A stretch of DNA of 45,846 nt from Deltaproteobacteria bacterium (lineage in GTDB: Bacteria > Desulfobacterota > Binatia > Binatales > Binataceae), in NCBI GenBank assembly GCA_021799495.1, contig JAJZAI010000025.1, forward strand, positions 1-45,846, in the 5' to 3' direction. Below, piece by piece: positions 28,206-37,017 of this stretch. The notes beneath the pieces were generated by a model. It was given only the letters and a program-made list of their open reading frames with translations, was not told where the DNA came from and ran no database searches. The position numbers and the translations under genes were made by a program. Every line of letters starts with the position of its first letter. Within the stretch, counting starts at the first letter, position 1.

Positions 28206-28990
28206 CTATGGCTCGAACCGGAGATTCGAGACCGGCGTCCGGCGGCGTTCATGCGATCGTCGTGATGGCGAAGGCGCCGCTCGCGGGAGCGGTGAAAAGC
28301 CGGCTTGTACCACCGCTCAGCGCGGACGATGCGGCGGAGTTGAACCGATGTTTTTTACGCGATTTGAGCGCCACGATCGGGCGCGCGATCGCGATTTTCG
28401 CGTCTACGCATGGCGGTCGCGCCGCTGGGTTGATCGCCTATACGCCGGCTGGCGCGGAAAGCGCGTTTGACGGCGTAACGCCGCCGGCGTTCCGCTTGAT
28501 CGCGCAACGCGGCGAAAATCTGACCGCCCGTCTGATCGGGGTGTGCGAAGACCTGTTCGCCGCGGGTCACGCCTCGGTAACGCTGATGAATTCGGACAGT
28601 CCGACTTTGCCGGCGCGGATTCTCGTTTCCACGCTGACGGCGATGCATCGTCCCGGCGATCGCGTCGCGATTGGCGGCGCCGCCGACGGCGGCTACTGCC
28701 TGATCGGCCTGAAGCGGACGCATCGGCGGATCTTCGCGAATATCACCTGGAGTACGGCGCTGGTTTATCGCGAAACTCTCGATCGCGCGGCCGAGCTTGG
28801 TCTTGAAGCCGCGGAACTCGAACGCTGGTATGACGTTGACGACGCGGCGGCTTTGCGGCAACTCGAAGCGGAGCTTTTCGGCCATGGCGCGCGCGTGCGG
28901 CAGGGCGATCCGGCGCCCGCGACGCGCGCATACCTTGAATTTCTCCGGGCACAGCGGCCAGCGGGCGAATCCGAATCGATATTTGAATAA
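28202..28990 (+). CDS. DUF2064 / TIGR04282-type glycosyltransferase-like protein
   Basis: The 262-residue protein begins (after a short polar leader) with AIVVMAKAPLAGAVKSRLVP. This is the nucleotide-binding start of the DUF2064 GT-A-like family, a relative of nucleotidyltransferases such as CofC. MNSDSPTLPARIL (D-S-D-like metal/nucleotide site) and GGAADGGYCLIGLK follow. WSTALVYRET and WYDVDDAAALRQLEAEL complete the fold. Members include a proposed arsenosugar-synthesis transferase, but that role is not established here and no arsenic genes are near. The start GTG 28202 overlaps the frameshifted zinc-ribbon gene. ATG 28208 is an alternative. Confidence 0.82.
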   Translation: MTMARTGDSRPASGGVHAIVVMAKAPLAGAVKSRLVPPLSADDAAELNRCFLRDLSATIGRAIAIFASTHGGRAAGLIAYTPAGAESAFDGVTPPAFRLIAQRGENLTARLIGVCEDLFAAGHASVTLMNSDSPTLPARILVSTLTAMHRPGDRVAIGGAADGGYCLIGLKRTHRRIFANITWSTALVYRETLDRAAELGLEAAELERWYDVDDAAALRQLEAELFGHGARVRQGDPAPATRAYLEFLRAQRPAGESESIFE

Positions 28991-29014
28991 TCACTGTTGC
29001 GGACCGGCGATGCT

Positions 29015-29035
29015 CCGTGGCTGTCACAGCCACGG
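29015..29035. terminator. Hairpin between the DUF2064 gene and nadK
   Basis: CCGTGGCTG-TCA-CAGCCACGG forms a perfect 9-bp stem with a 3-nt loop, 25 nt past the DUF2064 stop. There is no T-tract after it, so termination is uncertain. Confidence 0.4.
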
Positions 29036-29089
29036 CTGGCTGGCGGATGCGTTGCCCGACAAAAGGGCGCATGATAGTTCCAAAGCGCC

Positions 29090-29962
29090 GTGGCGGAAAA
29101 GAAGTCCATTGAGTCGGTGGGTTTGGTGGTGCGGAATGATTATCCCGCCAATGCGATCGCGCTCGCGGCCCATCTGTGCGGATGGCTGCGCGCCGAAGGA
29201 TTGCACGCCCTGGCGAATCCCGAAACGGCGGCGCGGATCGGTGCCATCGCCGTTTCCGAAGCCGAATTGATGGCGCGCGCCGAGTTGATGGTTGTCATGG
29301 GCGGCGACGGCACGCTGCTCGGCGTCGCGCGCCATATATGTCAGCGCGCGGTGCCGATTCTCGGAGTCAACCTTGGCGGCCTCGGCTTTCTGACCGAGGC
29401 GACGACCGACGAAGCGATGGCGACGCTTGCGCGCGTGATCGGCGGCGATTACGAGGTCGATCGGCGCATCATGCTGGAAGCGGAGGTCGAACGCGTTGGC
29501 GGCGGCCCCGAGTGCCGGATGACCTTTTTGGCGCTCAACGACGTCGTTATCGTCAAGCGGCCGGTTGGGCGGATGCTTACGGTGGAAATCAATGCGGATC
29601 ACATGCCGTTCTGCACCTATCGCGCGGACGGACTGATCGTGGCGACGCCCACCGGTTCCACCGCCTATGCTTTGAGCGCGGGCGGGCCGATCGTGTATCC
29701 GAATCTTGGAGTGATCGTGCTGGCGCCGATCTGTCCGCATACGTTGAGCAATCGGCCGGTCGTGTTGCCCGACAGTTTCGAGCTCGAAGCGCGGGTCAAT
29801 GTTGACGATAAGGGCGCGATTTTGACCTGCGACGGCCAGGAGTCGGCGCCGCTCACGTCCAACGACATTGTCCGCGTGCGGCGCGGCAAATACTCGGTCG
29901 CGCTGATTCGTTCGACCCATCCGTATTTCGAAATCTGGCGCGACAAGTTGCGCTGGGGGTGA
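29090..29962 (+). CDS. nadK: NAD kinase
   Basis: NadK phosphorylates NAD to NADP using ATP or polyphosphate. The 290-residue product shows the family hallmarks: VVMGGDGTLLGVARH (catalytic Asp73 in G-G-D-G-T), PILGVNLGGLGFLTEA, and FLALNDVVIVK with the N-D pair. YRADGLIVATPTGSTAYALSAGGPIVYPN and LAPICPHTLSNRPVV follow. The start is GTG 29090. recN begins 15 nt downstream, a pairing seen in many bacteria, so the two are co-transcribed. Confidence 0.96.
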   Translation: MAEKKSIESVGLVVRNDYPANAIALAAHLCGWLRAEGLHALANPETAARIGAIAVSEAELMARAELMVVMGGDGTLLGVARHICQRAVPILGVNLGGLGFLTEATTDEAMATLARVIGGDYEVDRRIMLEAEVERVGGGPECRMTFLALNDVVIVKRPVGRMLTVEINADHMPFCTYRADGLIVATPTGSTAYALSAGGPIVYPNLGVIVLAPICPHTLSNRPVVLPDSFELEARVNVDDKGAILTCDGQESAPLTSNDIVRVRRGKYSVALIRSTHPYFEIWRDKLRWG

Positions 29963-29977
29963 CGCGCGGAGCGGGGG

Positions 29978-31675
29978 ATGCTGGCGCAATTGCGCATCCG
30001 CAACTTCGCCGTGGTCGAGTCCGCGGAATTGTCTTTCGGTCCCGGCCTCAACGTGCTGACGGGGGAAACCGGCGCCGGCAAGACCATCGTGATGACCGCT
30101 TTGGGCCTCCTGCTGGGCGAACGGGCGGCGCCCGAGATGGTGCGCGCGGGCGCGAAAGAGGCGGTCGTCGAAGCGGTCTTCGAGCTTGAGGGCGAGACGG
30201 CGGCGGCGGATGCGGCCGATTTTATCGATCCGGAAAATCCGCGCGAGCTGATTATTCGCCGCGTCATCGCGGACGGCGGGCGATCGCGGCTCACGATCAA
30301 CGATTCGCCTGCAACGGTCGGCGCATTGGCGCGAATCGGAGCCGCCCTCGTTCAGATCTACGGCCAGCACGAACAGCAATCGCTGTTGCAGCGCGAAAGC
30401 CATCTGCGCATCCTCGATCGCCACGGCGGCCTCGACGCGGAACTGAATCAATACGGCTCCGCATACGAACACGCGCGCGCGCTCCGCGGCCGGCTCGATG
30501 AGATCGAGCGGCGCGAACGCAACCGCGCTGAATTGCTCGACGTGGCGCGCTTTCGAGCCGCGGAACTCGAGCGCGCGGCGCTCGAGGCCGGTGAAGACGA
30601 AAAGCTCGCCGCCGAGCGGACGGTGCTCGCCAATGCCGCGCGCCTTGCCGAGGCCGCGGCGTCGGCGGAACAGGCGTTGTATGGCGGCGAGGGCGCGGCC
30701 GTGGATGCGATCGCACTCAGCGAAGACCGTCTTTCCGGCGCCGCGGCGATCGATCCTGAATTGCGCGTGACGCTCGAATTAATCGCCGCCGCCCGCGCGA
30801 ATCTGGAAGAAGCCGCCCGTGCGCTTGCCGCATATTCCACCCGAATTGAGGCCGATCCCGCCCGTCTCGAGCAGATCGACAACCGGCTGCAGGAATTGAT
30901 GCGGCTGAAGCGCAAATACGGCGGCTCGATCGAGTCGGCGCTGGACGCCCTCGATCGCGCGCGCCGCGAAATCGCCGAACTCGAGGCGGGAAAACAGAAC
31001 CGCGCCGCGCTTGCCGCCGAGCTTGCGCACGCGATCGAGGACCTTGCGAATCGCGCGAACGATTTATCGGAGCGTCGCAAGCGCGCCGCCGCGGAATTGA
31101 AACGAAGGATTGAAGCCGAGTTGCGGACGCTCGGAATGCGCAACGCCGTCTTCGACGTCCGCTTTACGCGAATCCCGGCGGATGGCGCTGAATTTTCAAA
31201 CCCCGGCGGCGCGTTTGGGCCGGCGGGCCACGACGCGGTGGATTTTCTGATCGCGCCCAACCTTGGACAGCCGCCGTTGCCGCTCGCGCGTTTCGCGTCG
31301 GGCGGAGAACTGTCGCGCGTGATGCTTGCGATCAAGCGCGTCGAGGCGCAGCGGCGCGGCGTCGCCACCATGATTTTCGACGAGGTTGACGCCGGAATCG
31401 GCGGCGCGGTCGGCGAAGTGGTCGGCCGCAAGCTCAAGGAACTCTCGCGTTTCCATCAGGTGCTCTGCGTGACCCATCTGGCGCAAATCGCGGCCTTCGC
31501 CGACGAGCATTTCGTGGTCGAAAAAGAGGAGCGGCGCGGCGTCACGCGCAGCCGCGTTGCGGCCCTTCAGACCGGCGGGCGCGCCGGAGAAATCTCCCGG
31601 ATGATCGGCGGCAGCGCCGACAACGAAAAATTCCTGCGCGCCGCCCGCGAGTTGATCGACCGCGCCCGCGCCTGA
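29978..31675 (+). CDS. recN: DNA repair protein RecN
   Basis: This SMC-like ATPase acts in double-strand-break repair. The 565-residue product has the N-terminal head with Walker A (NVLTGETGAGKTIVM, about 29-43). A Q-loop-like segment lies in IYGQHEQQSLL. A long Ala/Glu/Arg-rich coiled coil spans about 150-390. The C-terminal head has the ABC signature FASGGELSRVMLAIK, Walker B MIFDEVDAGIGG and VTHLAQIAAFADEH. Length is normal. ATG 29978 follows GGGGG closely after nadK. Confidence 0.96.
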   Translation: MLAQLRIRNFAVVESAELSFGPGLNVLTGETGAGKTIVMTALGLLLGERAAPEMVRAGAKEAVVEAVFELEGETAAADAADFIDPENPRELIIRRVIADGGRSRLTINDSPATVGALARIGAALVQIYGQHEQQSLLQRESHLRILDRHGGLDAELNQYGSAYEHARALRGRLDEIERRERNRAELLDVARFRAAELERAALEAGEDEKLAAERTVLANAARLAEAAASAEQALYGGEGAAVDAIALSEDRLSGAAAIDPELRVTLELIAAARANLEEAARALAAYSTRIEADPARLEQIDNRLQELMRLKRKYGGSIESALDALDRARREIAELEAGKQNRAALAAELAHAIEDLANRANDLSERRKRAAAELKRRIEAELRTLGMRNAVFDVRFTRIPADGAEFSNPGGAFGPAGHDAVDFLIAPNLGQPPLPLARFASGGELSRVMLAIKRVEAQRRGVATMIFDEVDAGIGGAVGEVVGRKLKELSRFHQVLCVTHLAQIAAFADEHFVVEKEERRGVTRSRVAALQTGGRAGEISRMIGGSADNEKFLRAARELIDRARA

Positions 31676-31849
31676 TTCGCGCCGCCCGGATCGCGATCCG
31701 CCGCCGCGCGAAAGCTTCATCGCATTATCCTTGACCGTCGCGACACGGGCGGGTTAAGCCTTGGCGCGGAGCCGGCGCTCGCGACTTCGCCCGGCCCGCT
31801 CGATTGCGCGCGCCGATCCAATTGCGGCCGTTCGCATCCGGAGGCATTG

Positions 31850-33079
31850 ATGGGATCGCTTACCGATAAGTACTGCATCGTCGGAGTCGGCGAGACGCCG
31901 CATATGCGGCCGTCGAACCGGACCACGCTTTCGATGGCGTGCGAGGCCGTTTCCAAAGCCGTCGCCGACGCCGGACTCAAGCTTTCCGATATTGACGGCA
32001 TGACCAGCTATCAGATCGGCGATTCGACGACCTCGCCGCACGTCGCGACCGCGCTCGGAATGCGCCTCAACTACGCGGTTGACATTCTCGGCGGCGGCTC
32101 CAGCGGCGAAGCGCTGGTTGCGCACGCGATCGGCCTGATCGAGGCGGGCTACTGCAAAACGATGGTGATATTCCGCGCGATGAACGGCCGGTCCGGCCGC
32201 CGGATGGGCGGACAGACGCCGGGCGGTCCGATTCCCGTCGCCGTCGCGGAAGGCGATGGGCAATTCAACATGGGATGGGGCTGGACCACGCCGGCCCAGC
32301 GTTTCGGCATGTCGGCGATGCGCTATCTGCGCGATACCGGCTGCACCACCAGGGCGTTCGCCGAAATCGCCGTCGCGCATCGCTACCACGCCAGCCTGAA
32401 TCCGAAGGCGATCCATCGCAGTCCCATCACGATTGAGGACCATCAGCGCTCCCGCTGGATCGTCAAGCCGTTTCGCCTGCTCGATTGCTGCCAGGAAACC
32501 GACGTGTCGGTCGCGATCGTTGTTACCTCGCGCGAACGCGCCTTCGATCTCCGCCATCCGCCCGTCTTTATCATGGGCGGCTATGCGCGCACGCTCACCG
32601 ACAGCCCGCAATGGAATTATTCGCGCGACGAAATTCATTACGTCGCCGGCAATTACGGATGGAAGCGCGCCTTCGGTATGGCCGGAATCAGCCACAAGGA
32701 CGTCGATTTCATCTCCTGCTACGACGCGTTTACGTTCACCACTCTGATCCAGCTTGAAGCCAACGGCTTTTGCGGCAAGGGCGAGGCGGGCGAATTCGTC
32801 AAGGGCGGCCGCCTGCGAATCGATCGCGAATTGCCGAGCAATCTCTCCGGCGGGCACTTGTCGGAAGGATATACGCACGGCGTGCAGATGGTCATCGAAA
32901 ACGTTCGCCAGTTGCGTCATCGCGCCGACGACGCGTGCCCCGGATGGGCCGAAGGCCGCCATACCTACGATCGCAAGGCGGGATGCCGTCAGTTGCGCAA
33001 GGCCGATATCTGCTGCGGCATGGGATGGGGATGGGAGAATATGGCGAGCTGCCTGATCCTGCGCGGCATCGCCGCGTAA
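31850..33079 (+). CDS. Thiolase-fold protein, lipid-transfer (Ltp2/SCP-x) type
   Basis: The 409-residue thiolase-fold protein begins YCIVGVGETPHMRPSNRTT, like other SCP-x/Ltp members. The position of the canonical thiolase nucleophile reads DILGGGSSGEALVAHAI, with no Cys. Downstream blocks are FISCYDAFTFTTLIQLEANG and LSGGHLSEGYTHGVQMV. A thiolase fold lacking the catalytic Cys, paired with a DUF35 partner gene, is the signature of Ltp2-type retro-aldolases that shorten acyl-CoA side chains in steroid degradation. That activity is an inference here. ATG 31850 has GGAGG five bases upstream, and TTG 31847 is less likely. The next gene, 65 nt away, is the DUF35 partner. Confidence 0.85.
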   Translation: MGSLTDKYCIVGVGETPHMRPSNRTTLSMACEAVSKAVADAGLKLSDIDGMTSYQIGDSTTSPHVATALGMRLNYAVDILGGGSSGEALVAHAIGLIEAGYCKTMVIFRAMNGRSGRRMGGQTPGGPIPVAVAEGDGQFNMGWGWTTPAQRFGMSAMRYLRDTGCTTRAFAEIAVAHRYHASLNPKAIHRSPITIEDHQRSRWIVKPFRLLDCCQETDVSVAIVVTSRERAFDLRHPPVFIMGGYARTLTDSPQWNYSRDEIHYVAGNYGWKRAFGMAGISHKDVDFISCYDAFTFTTLIQLEANGFCGKGEAGEFVKGGRLRIDRELPSNLSGGHLSEGYTHGVQMVIENVRQLRHRADDACPGWAEGRHTYDRKAGCRQLRKADICCGMGWGWENMASCLILRGIAA

Positions 33080-33144
33080 CCCCCGCGATATTCGATATCT
33101 CGCCGGCGTTGACCAGGTATCAGCAATAGTAAAGGAATACGCAG

Positions 33145-33618
33145 ATGCCCGCTCCGATTGACTATTCCAAACTGAGAATCGTCCCCGACTTCGACACCGC
33201 CGAATGGTGGGCGGCGGCGAAGGAGCATAAATATCTCGTCCGCCAGTGTTCCGATTGCGGTCACAAATGGTTTCCGCCGATCTTTCCGGCGTGCGCGCGA
33301 TGCGGTTCGCTGAAACCCGGATGGTTCGAGACCGCAGGCAAGGGCGTGATTCACAGCTACGTGGTCGTTGTGCAGCCGATCGTCGGAGCCTTCGTCGGAA
33401 CCGCGCCGTACGTGGTCGCGATTATCGAACTCGACGATTGCCGCGAGGCCGGCGGCTCGGTGACCCGCGTCGCGGGTGTGATGCTCAACGACGAGCCGGA
33501 AGTCGCGATCGGACTGCCTTGCGAGGTTGTTTACGAGGAGACCGCCGATCCGCGCATCGTGATGCCGCGCTGGCGCGTGAGCGGGAGCGCGGCCAACGCA
33601 TGGCGGTTCGCCGAATAG
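33145..33618 (+). CDS. DUF35 OB-fold / zinc-ribbon partner protein
   Basis: The 157-residue protein has the two-part DUF35 layout. The N-terminal rubredoxin-like zinc ribbon has CSDCGHKWFPPIFPACARCG (two C-x2-C pairs), followed by WFETAGKGVIHSYVVV, which starts the OB-fold. In characterised systems such proteins bind acyl-CoA thioesters and form complexes with thiolase-like aldolases or MaoC-like hydratases. Adjacency to the Cys-less thiolase supports the Ltp2-type interpretation. A GGAATACGC stretch precedes ATG 33145 and gives a weak ribosome-binding site. Confidence 0.9.
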   Translation: MPAPIDYSKLRIVPDFDTAEWWAAAKEHKYLVRQCSDCGHKWFPPIFPACARCGSLKPGWFETAGKGVIHSYVVVVQPIVGAFVGTAPYVVAIIELDDCREAGGSVTRVAGVMLNDEPEVAIGLPCEVVYEETADPRIVMPRWRVSGSAANAWRFAE

Positions 33619-33626
33619 CCGCTTCA

Positions 33627-33651
33627 CCGGGGCCGCCTCATGCGGCCCCGG
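33627..33651. terminator. Bidirectional hairpin between the convergent DUF35 and HpaB-family genes
   Basis: CCGGGGCCGC-CTCAT-GCGGCCCCGG is a perfect 10-bp GC stem with a 5-nt loop, 9 nt after each of the facing stop codons. There is no T-run, but its placement between convergent genes argues for a shared terminator. Confidence 0.6.
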
Positions 33652-33660
33652 CGCATATCG

Positions 33661-35091
33661 TCAAACGCCCGCGAGCTTGTGCGCGTAGGCCGCGACCGTC
33701 TTGAAATCGTATTCGCGATAGGCCTGCAGCTTTTCCGCTTCGAAGCCGCCTTCGGCGTGAACCGCCAGCACTTCCTGATAGCCGCCGAAATCCGACGCCG
33801 TCAGGTCGCTGATCAGGTTCAACAGCCTGAGCCGCTTGTCCGCGTCGAAGCCCTTCGCGCCGCCCAGATATTTCAATACGTATTCGCGCGTCGCTTCGCT
33901 GGTCATGTCCTCGGCCGCCGGCGCGGTCACCAGGATTCCGCCCGCGAGGTCCTGCACGATCTGCACCGCGTGATGATAGTTGTGCGCGAAATGATATTTC
34001 GCCACGTTCGTCAACAGCGTGTTCGGCACCGCGTAGCCCTCTTCGATCGTGCACGCCGCGGCGGCATGCTCGATCAGCCCGCGCACCGTCGAATGATACG
34101 CCGCCAGATGCGTCAGCTTGTCGCGGACGTGCGCCGCGCGCTGCACCCCGTTCGCCTCCGCGATCGCGTAGCCCGCCCCCGCCATTAGTTCCAGCAGCGG
34201 CAGCTTGTACGACACGGCGGTGAATCGATGGTAGCGCACGAAGGTCAGCGCCAGCAGGCCCGCGAACTCGATTTCGCCGTTGAGGAAAATCCGTTCGTTC
34301 GGCACGAACACGTCGTCGAAGACCGTCAGCGTCTCCATCATCTTGTGCCGCGCGCTAATCGGATGCTCGTAGGGATCTTTCGGCGCGCTGCCGTGCGGAC
34401 TCGCGATCAGCTTCAACCCCGGCGTGTTGATCGGAACCGCGAACGCGATTGCATAGGCCTTGTCCTCCGCGCGCATCGCCCGCGTCGGCAGCACGATCAC
34501 CTCGTCGGAATTGGTCGAAACCGACGTGTGAATCTTCGCGCCGCGCACCACGACGCCGTCCGGCCGTTCCTCGACCACTCGCACGTAGTAGTCCGGATGC
34601 TCCTGCGTGGTCGGCCCCTGCGACCGGTCGCCTTTGACGTCGGTCTGCGCCACCGCGACCGCCAGGTCCCTGTCGCGGCAATGCCGATGGAATTTCTGGA
34701 TGCGCTCGCGATATTGCGGCTTGCCCGCCGTCGCCAGCTTCTCGCCGATCAGATGCAGCGCGATCAGCGCGTCGCTCCCGATCTCTTTGATCAGCACCAC
34801 CAGCGTCGCGCCCTCCCGCGTGGACGCCGCGATCAGTTCGCTGCGCTTGAGCAGGTCGCCCGAGTTGCGCGGCAGATGGAAATAGCGGCTGTAGCGGTCG
34901 CCGTTTTCCGTCACCACCGCCAGGTCCCGATACTTCGGATCCTCCGCCATCCGGTAATCGATGCTCGCGTGCTCGACCGCGATGCCGATTACCGGATGCG
35001 TCGTCACGTCGGCCACCCGCTCGCCCCGGAAATAGACCGCGCGGCCGTCGCGCAGCGCCTGCTTGTATTGTTCTGGCGTCCTCAGTCCCAT
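33661..35091 (-). CDS. 4-hydroxyphenylacetate 3-hydroxylase (HpaB) family flavoprotein
   Basis: The 476-residue protein has the HpaB/AbfD acyl-CoA-dehydrogenase-like fold. It begins LRTPEQYKQALRDGRAVYFR, then GERVADVTTHPVI. Central blocks are QTDVKGDRSQGPTTQEHPDY, VVVRGAKIHTS and PTRAMRAEDKAYAIAFAVPI, then VFDDVFVPNERIFLNGE. The C-terminal helical part has HNYHHAVQIVQDLAGGILVTAP. Members are FADH2-dependent aromatic hydroxylases or [4Fe-4S] 4-hydroxybutyryl-CoA dehydratases. The conserved His is present in VRYHRFTAVSYK, but the following Cys of the dehydratase cluster is replaced by Tyr, so a monooxygenase or other flavin role is more likely. No flavin reductase is adjacent. It is divergent from the SDR genes. 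Confidence 0.85.
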   Translation of the reverse strand: MGLRTPEQYKQALRDGRAVYFRGERVADVTTHPVIGIAVEHASIDYRMAEDPKYRDLAVVTENGDRYSRYFHLPRNSGDLLKRSELIAASTREGATLVVLIKEIGSDALIALHLIGEKLATAGKPQYRERIQKFHRHCRDRDLAVAVAQTDVKGDRSQGPTTQEHPDYYVRVVEERPDGVVVRGAKIHTSVSTNSDEVIVLPTRAMRAEDKAYAIAFAVPINTPGLKLIASPHGSAPKDPYEHPISARHKMMETLTVFDDVFVPNERIFLNGEIEFAGLLALTFVRYHRFTAVSYKLPLLELMAGAGYAIAEANGVQRAAHVRDKLTHLAAYHSTVRGLIEHAAAACTIEEGYAVPNTLLTNVAKYHFAHNYHHAVQIVQDLAGGILVTAPAAEDMTSEATREYVLKYLGGAKGFDADKRLRLLNLISDLTASDFGGYQEVLAVHAEGGFEAEKLQAYREYDFKTVAAYAHKLAGV

Positions 35092-35299
35092 CGGGATTCT
35101 CCCTGCTCGTCGATTTTCATTCCGCGGCGCGGTTCCGCGCGCGAACGCCCGCCACGTTCCAATCCGCCTCGCGTCTTTGCCGGCGGCGCGTTCAACCGCT
35201 CAATATAGAAGCCGGTCGCCGCCCCTGTCCAACCATCGCGCGATCGCGCATAATCCGGGCCGCCGGCCCCGCAAGGGCGGATTGGAGACTGTCACGACC

Positions 35300-36091
35300 A
35301 TGGATTCGGACTCGCCCACAAACCGACTTTTCGATCTGACCGGCCGCGTCGCCATCGTCACCGGCGGGAATCGCGGCCTCGGACGCGCGCTCGCGCTCGC
35401 TCTGGCCGGCGCCGGCGCGTCGGTCGCGATTCTCGCGCGCGACGAGGAAAAAAGCCGCGAAACGCTCGCGATGCTCCATCAGCGCGGCGCCCGTGCGCTT
35501 GCGCTCAAAACCGATCTCGCCAATCGTCCGCAAACTTCCGCCTCTTTTGAAGCCGTCGAACGCGAACTCGGCCCGGTCGATATCCTCGTCAACAACGCCG
35601 GCTTCGCGATCCTGAAGGGCGTCCTCGACCAGACCGATGAGGATTGGGACGCCGTGATCGAAACCAATCTCACCGCCGCGTTCCGGCTTTCCCGGATGGC
35701 CGCGCGGTCGATGGCGGCGCGCGGCCGCGGCGGCAAAATCGTCAACGTCAGCAGTATCGCAGGCAACTTCGGCACTCCTGTCTTCCCCTCCTACGCGGTT
35801 TCCAAGGGCGGGATGCAGCAGCTCACGCGATGCCTCGCGCTGGAGCTTGCGCCCCATAACATCCAGGTCAATTCGCTGCTCCCCGGATGGTTCACTACCG
35901 ACATGACCGACTGGATACGCAACTGGCCCGAATACGCTGAGGCGCTCAAGGAGATGATTCAGCGCACTCCGCGCGGCCGCTTTGGCGAACCCGACGAGCT
36001 TGCCGGCGCCGTCGTTTTCCTGGCTTCGCGCGCGTCCGACCACATGTCAGGCGCCGACCTCGTGATCGACGGCGGCTTCTCCGTGCGCTGA
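35300..36091 (+). CDS. SDR-family oxidoreductase (first of tandem pair)
   Basis: The 263-residue NAD(P)-dependent short-chain dehydrogenase has the cofactor motif TGGNRGLG near residue 22. NNAG appears in DILVNNAGF. Catalytic Ser is in IVNVSSIAG and Tyr/Lys in YAVSKGG. The C-terminus MSGADLVIDGGFSV is typical of classical SDRs such as gluconate dehydrogenase or 3-oxoacyl-ACP reductase types. The substrate is unknown. The frame is open far upstream, but ATG 35300 places the first strand correctly. The next SDR starts 34 nt later and is closely related. Confidence 0.88.
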   Translation: MDSDSPTNRLFDLTGRVAIVTGGNRGLGRALALALAGAGASVAILARDEEKSRETLAMLHQRGARALALKTDLANRPQTSASFEAVERELGPVDILVNNAGFAILKGVLDQTDEDWDAVIETNLTAAFRLSRMAARSMAARGRGGKIVNVSSIAGNFGTPVFPSYAVSKGGMQQLTRCLALELAPHNIQVNSLLPGWFTTDMTDWIRNWPEYAEALKEMIQRTPRGRFGEPDELAGAVVFLASRASDHMSGADLVIDGGFSVR

Positions 36092-36125
36092 CTTTTGCCC
36101 CCGATTCCGCTGTGGAGCTTCGCCG

Positions 36126-36890
36126 ATGAGCGCGCCCGCAATTTTCGATCTTTCCGGCCGCGTCGCCGCTGTGACCGGCGGCAATGGCGGTATCGGTCTG
36201 GGAATCGCGCGGGGCTTCGCCGAGGCCGGCGCGGCCGTCGCAATCCTCGCTCGCGACGAAGCCAGGAATCGCGACGCGCTCGCCCAGCTTCAGGCGCTCG
36301 GCGTCCGCGCGCTCGTGCTCAGGCTGGACGTTACCGATCGCGCCGCGCTTGCTCCCGCGTTCGATGAAGTCGAACGCGCGCTCGGCCCGGTCGATATTCT
36401 CGTCAACAACGCGGGCGTCGCCCGCACGGTCGGCGTCGCCCGCGGCGAAATTGACGACTGGGACCGCGTGATCGAAACCAATCTCAACGCCGCCTTTCTG
36501 CTTGCGCGGCTCGCGGCGCGCGCGATGATCCCGCGGCGGCGCGGAAAAATTATCAATATCGGCAGCGAATACTCGCTCTTCGGCAATCCGATCGCCCATT
36601 CCTACTCGGCCAGCAAGGGCGCGTTGATCCAGCTCACAAAGTCGATGGCGGTCGAGCTCGCGCCGCACAATATCCAGGCCAACGCGATCGTTCCCGGATG
36701 GATCGAGAGCGACATGACCGCGCCGATGAAGTCGCGGCCGTTTTATCAGGAAGTTCTCCGCCGCACTCCCGCCGGACGGCTCGGCACGCCCGCCGAATGC
36801 GCCGGCGCCGCGATTTTTCTCGCCTCGGCGGCGGCTGATTTCGTCACCGGCGCCACGCTCTTCGTTGACGGCGGCTACTCGATCAAATAA
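36126..36890 (+). CDS. SDR-family oxidoreductase (second of tandem pair)
   Basis: The 254-residue classical SDR is a paralogue of the preceding gene. Both share FDLxGRVAxVTGGNxGxG, AILARDE and the RTPxGRxGxPxE C-terminal block. The cofactor motif is TGGNGGIG. The active site has INIGSEYS (Ser) and YSASKGALIQL (Tyr/Lys), and the end is VTGATLFVDGGYSI. The two genes most likely arose by tandem duplication and may act on related hydroxy or keto intermediates of the nearby thiolase/HpaB block. That link is inference from position. Confidence 0.88.
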   Translation: MSAPAIFDLSGRVAAVTGGNGGIGLGIARGFAEAGAAVAILARDEARNRDALAQLQALGVRALVLRLDVTDRAALAPAFDEVERALGPVDILVNNAGVARTVGVARGEIDDWDRVIETNLNAAFLLARLAARAMIPRRRGKIINIGSEYSLFGNPIAHSYSASKGALIQLTKSMAVELAPHNIQANAIVPGWIESDMTAPMKSRPFYQEVLRRTPAGRLGTPAECAGAAIFLASAAADFVTGATLFVDGGYSIK

Positions 36891-37017
36891 TTCCGCTTGC
36901 CCGCCACTGCGCATTTCAGAGGTTTTGGCCCGGCAAAGCTCCCGTCCGCCGTTTTAGCCAAAATCTGCAAATCCACCATCGGACTCCGCTCCAATTTGGG
37001 TTAACGATCGCCCGGCG

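Noticed and set aside
28208-28260. Possible arsenosugar pathway role for the DUF2064 gene
   Set aside because: Only family resemblance supports it, and no arsenic methylation or radical-SAM genes are nearby.
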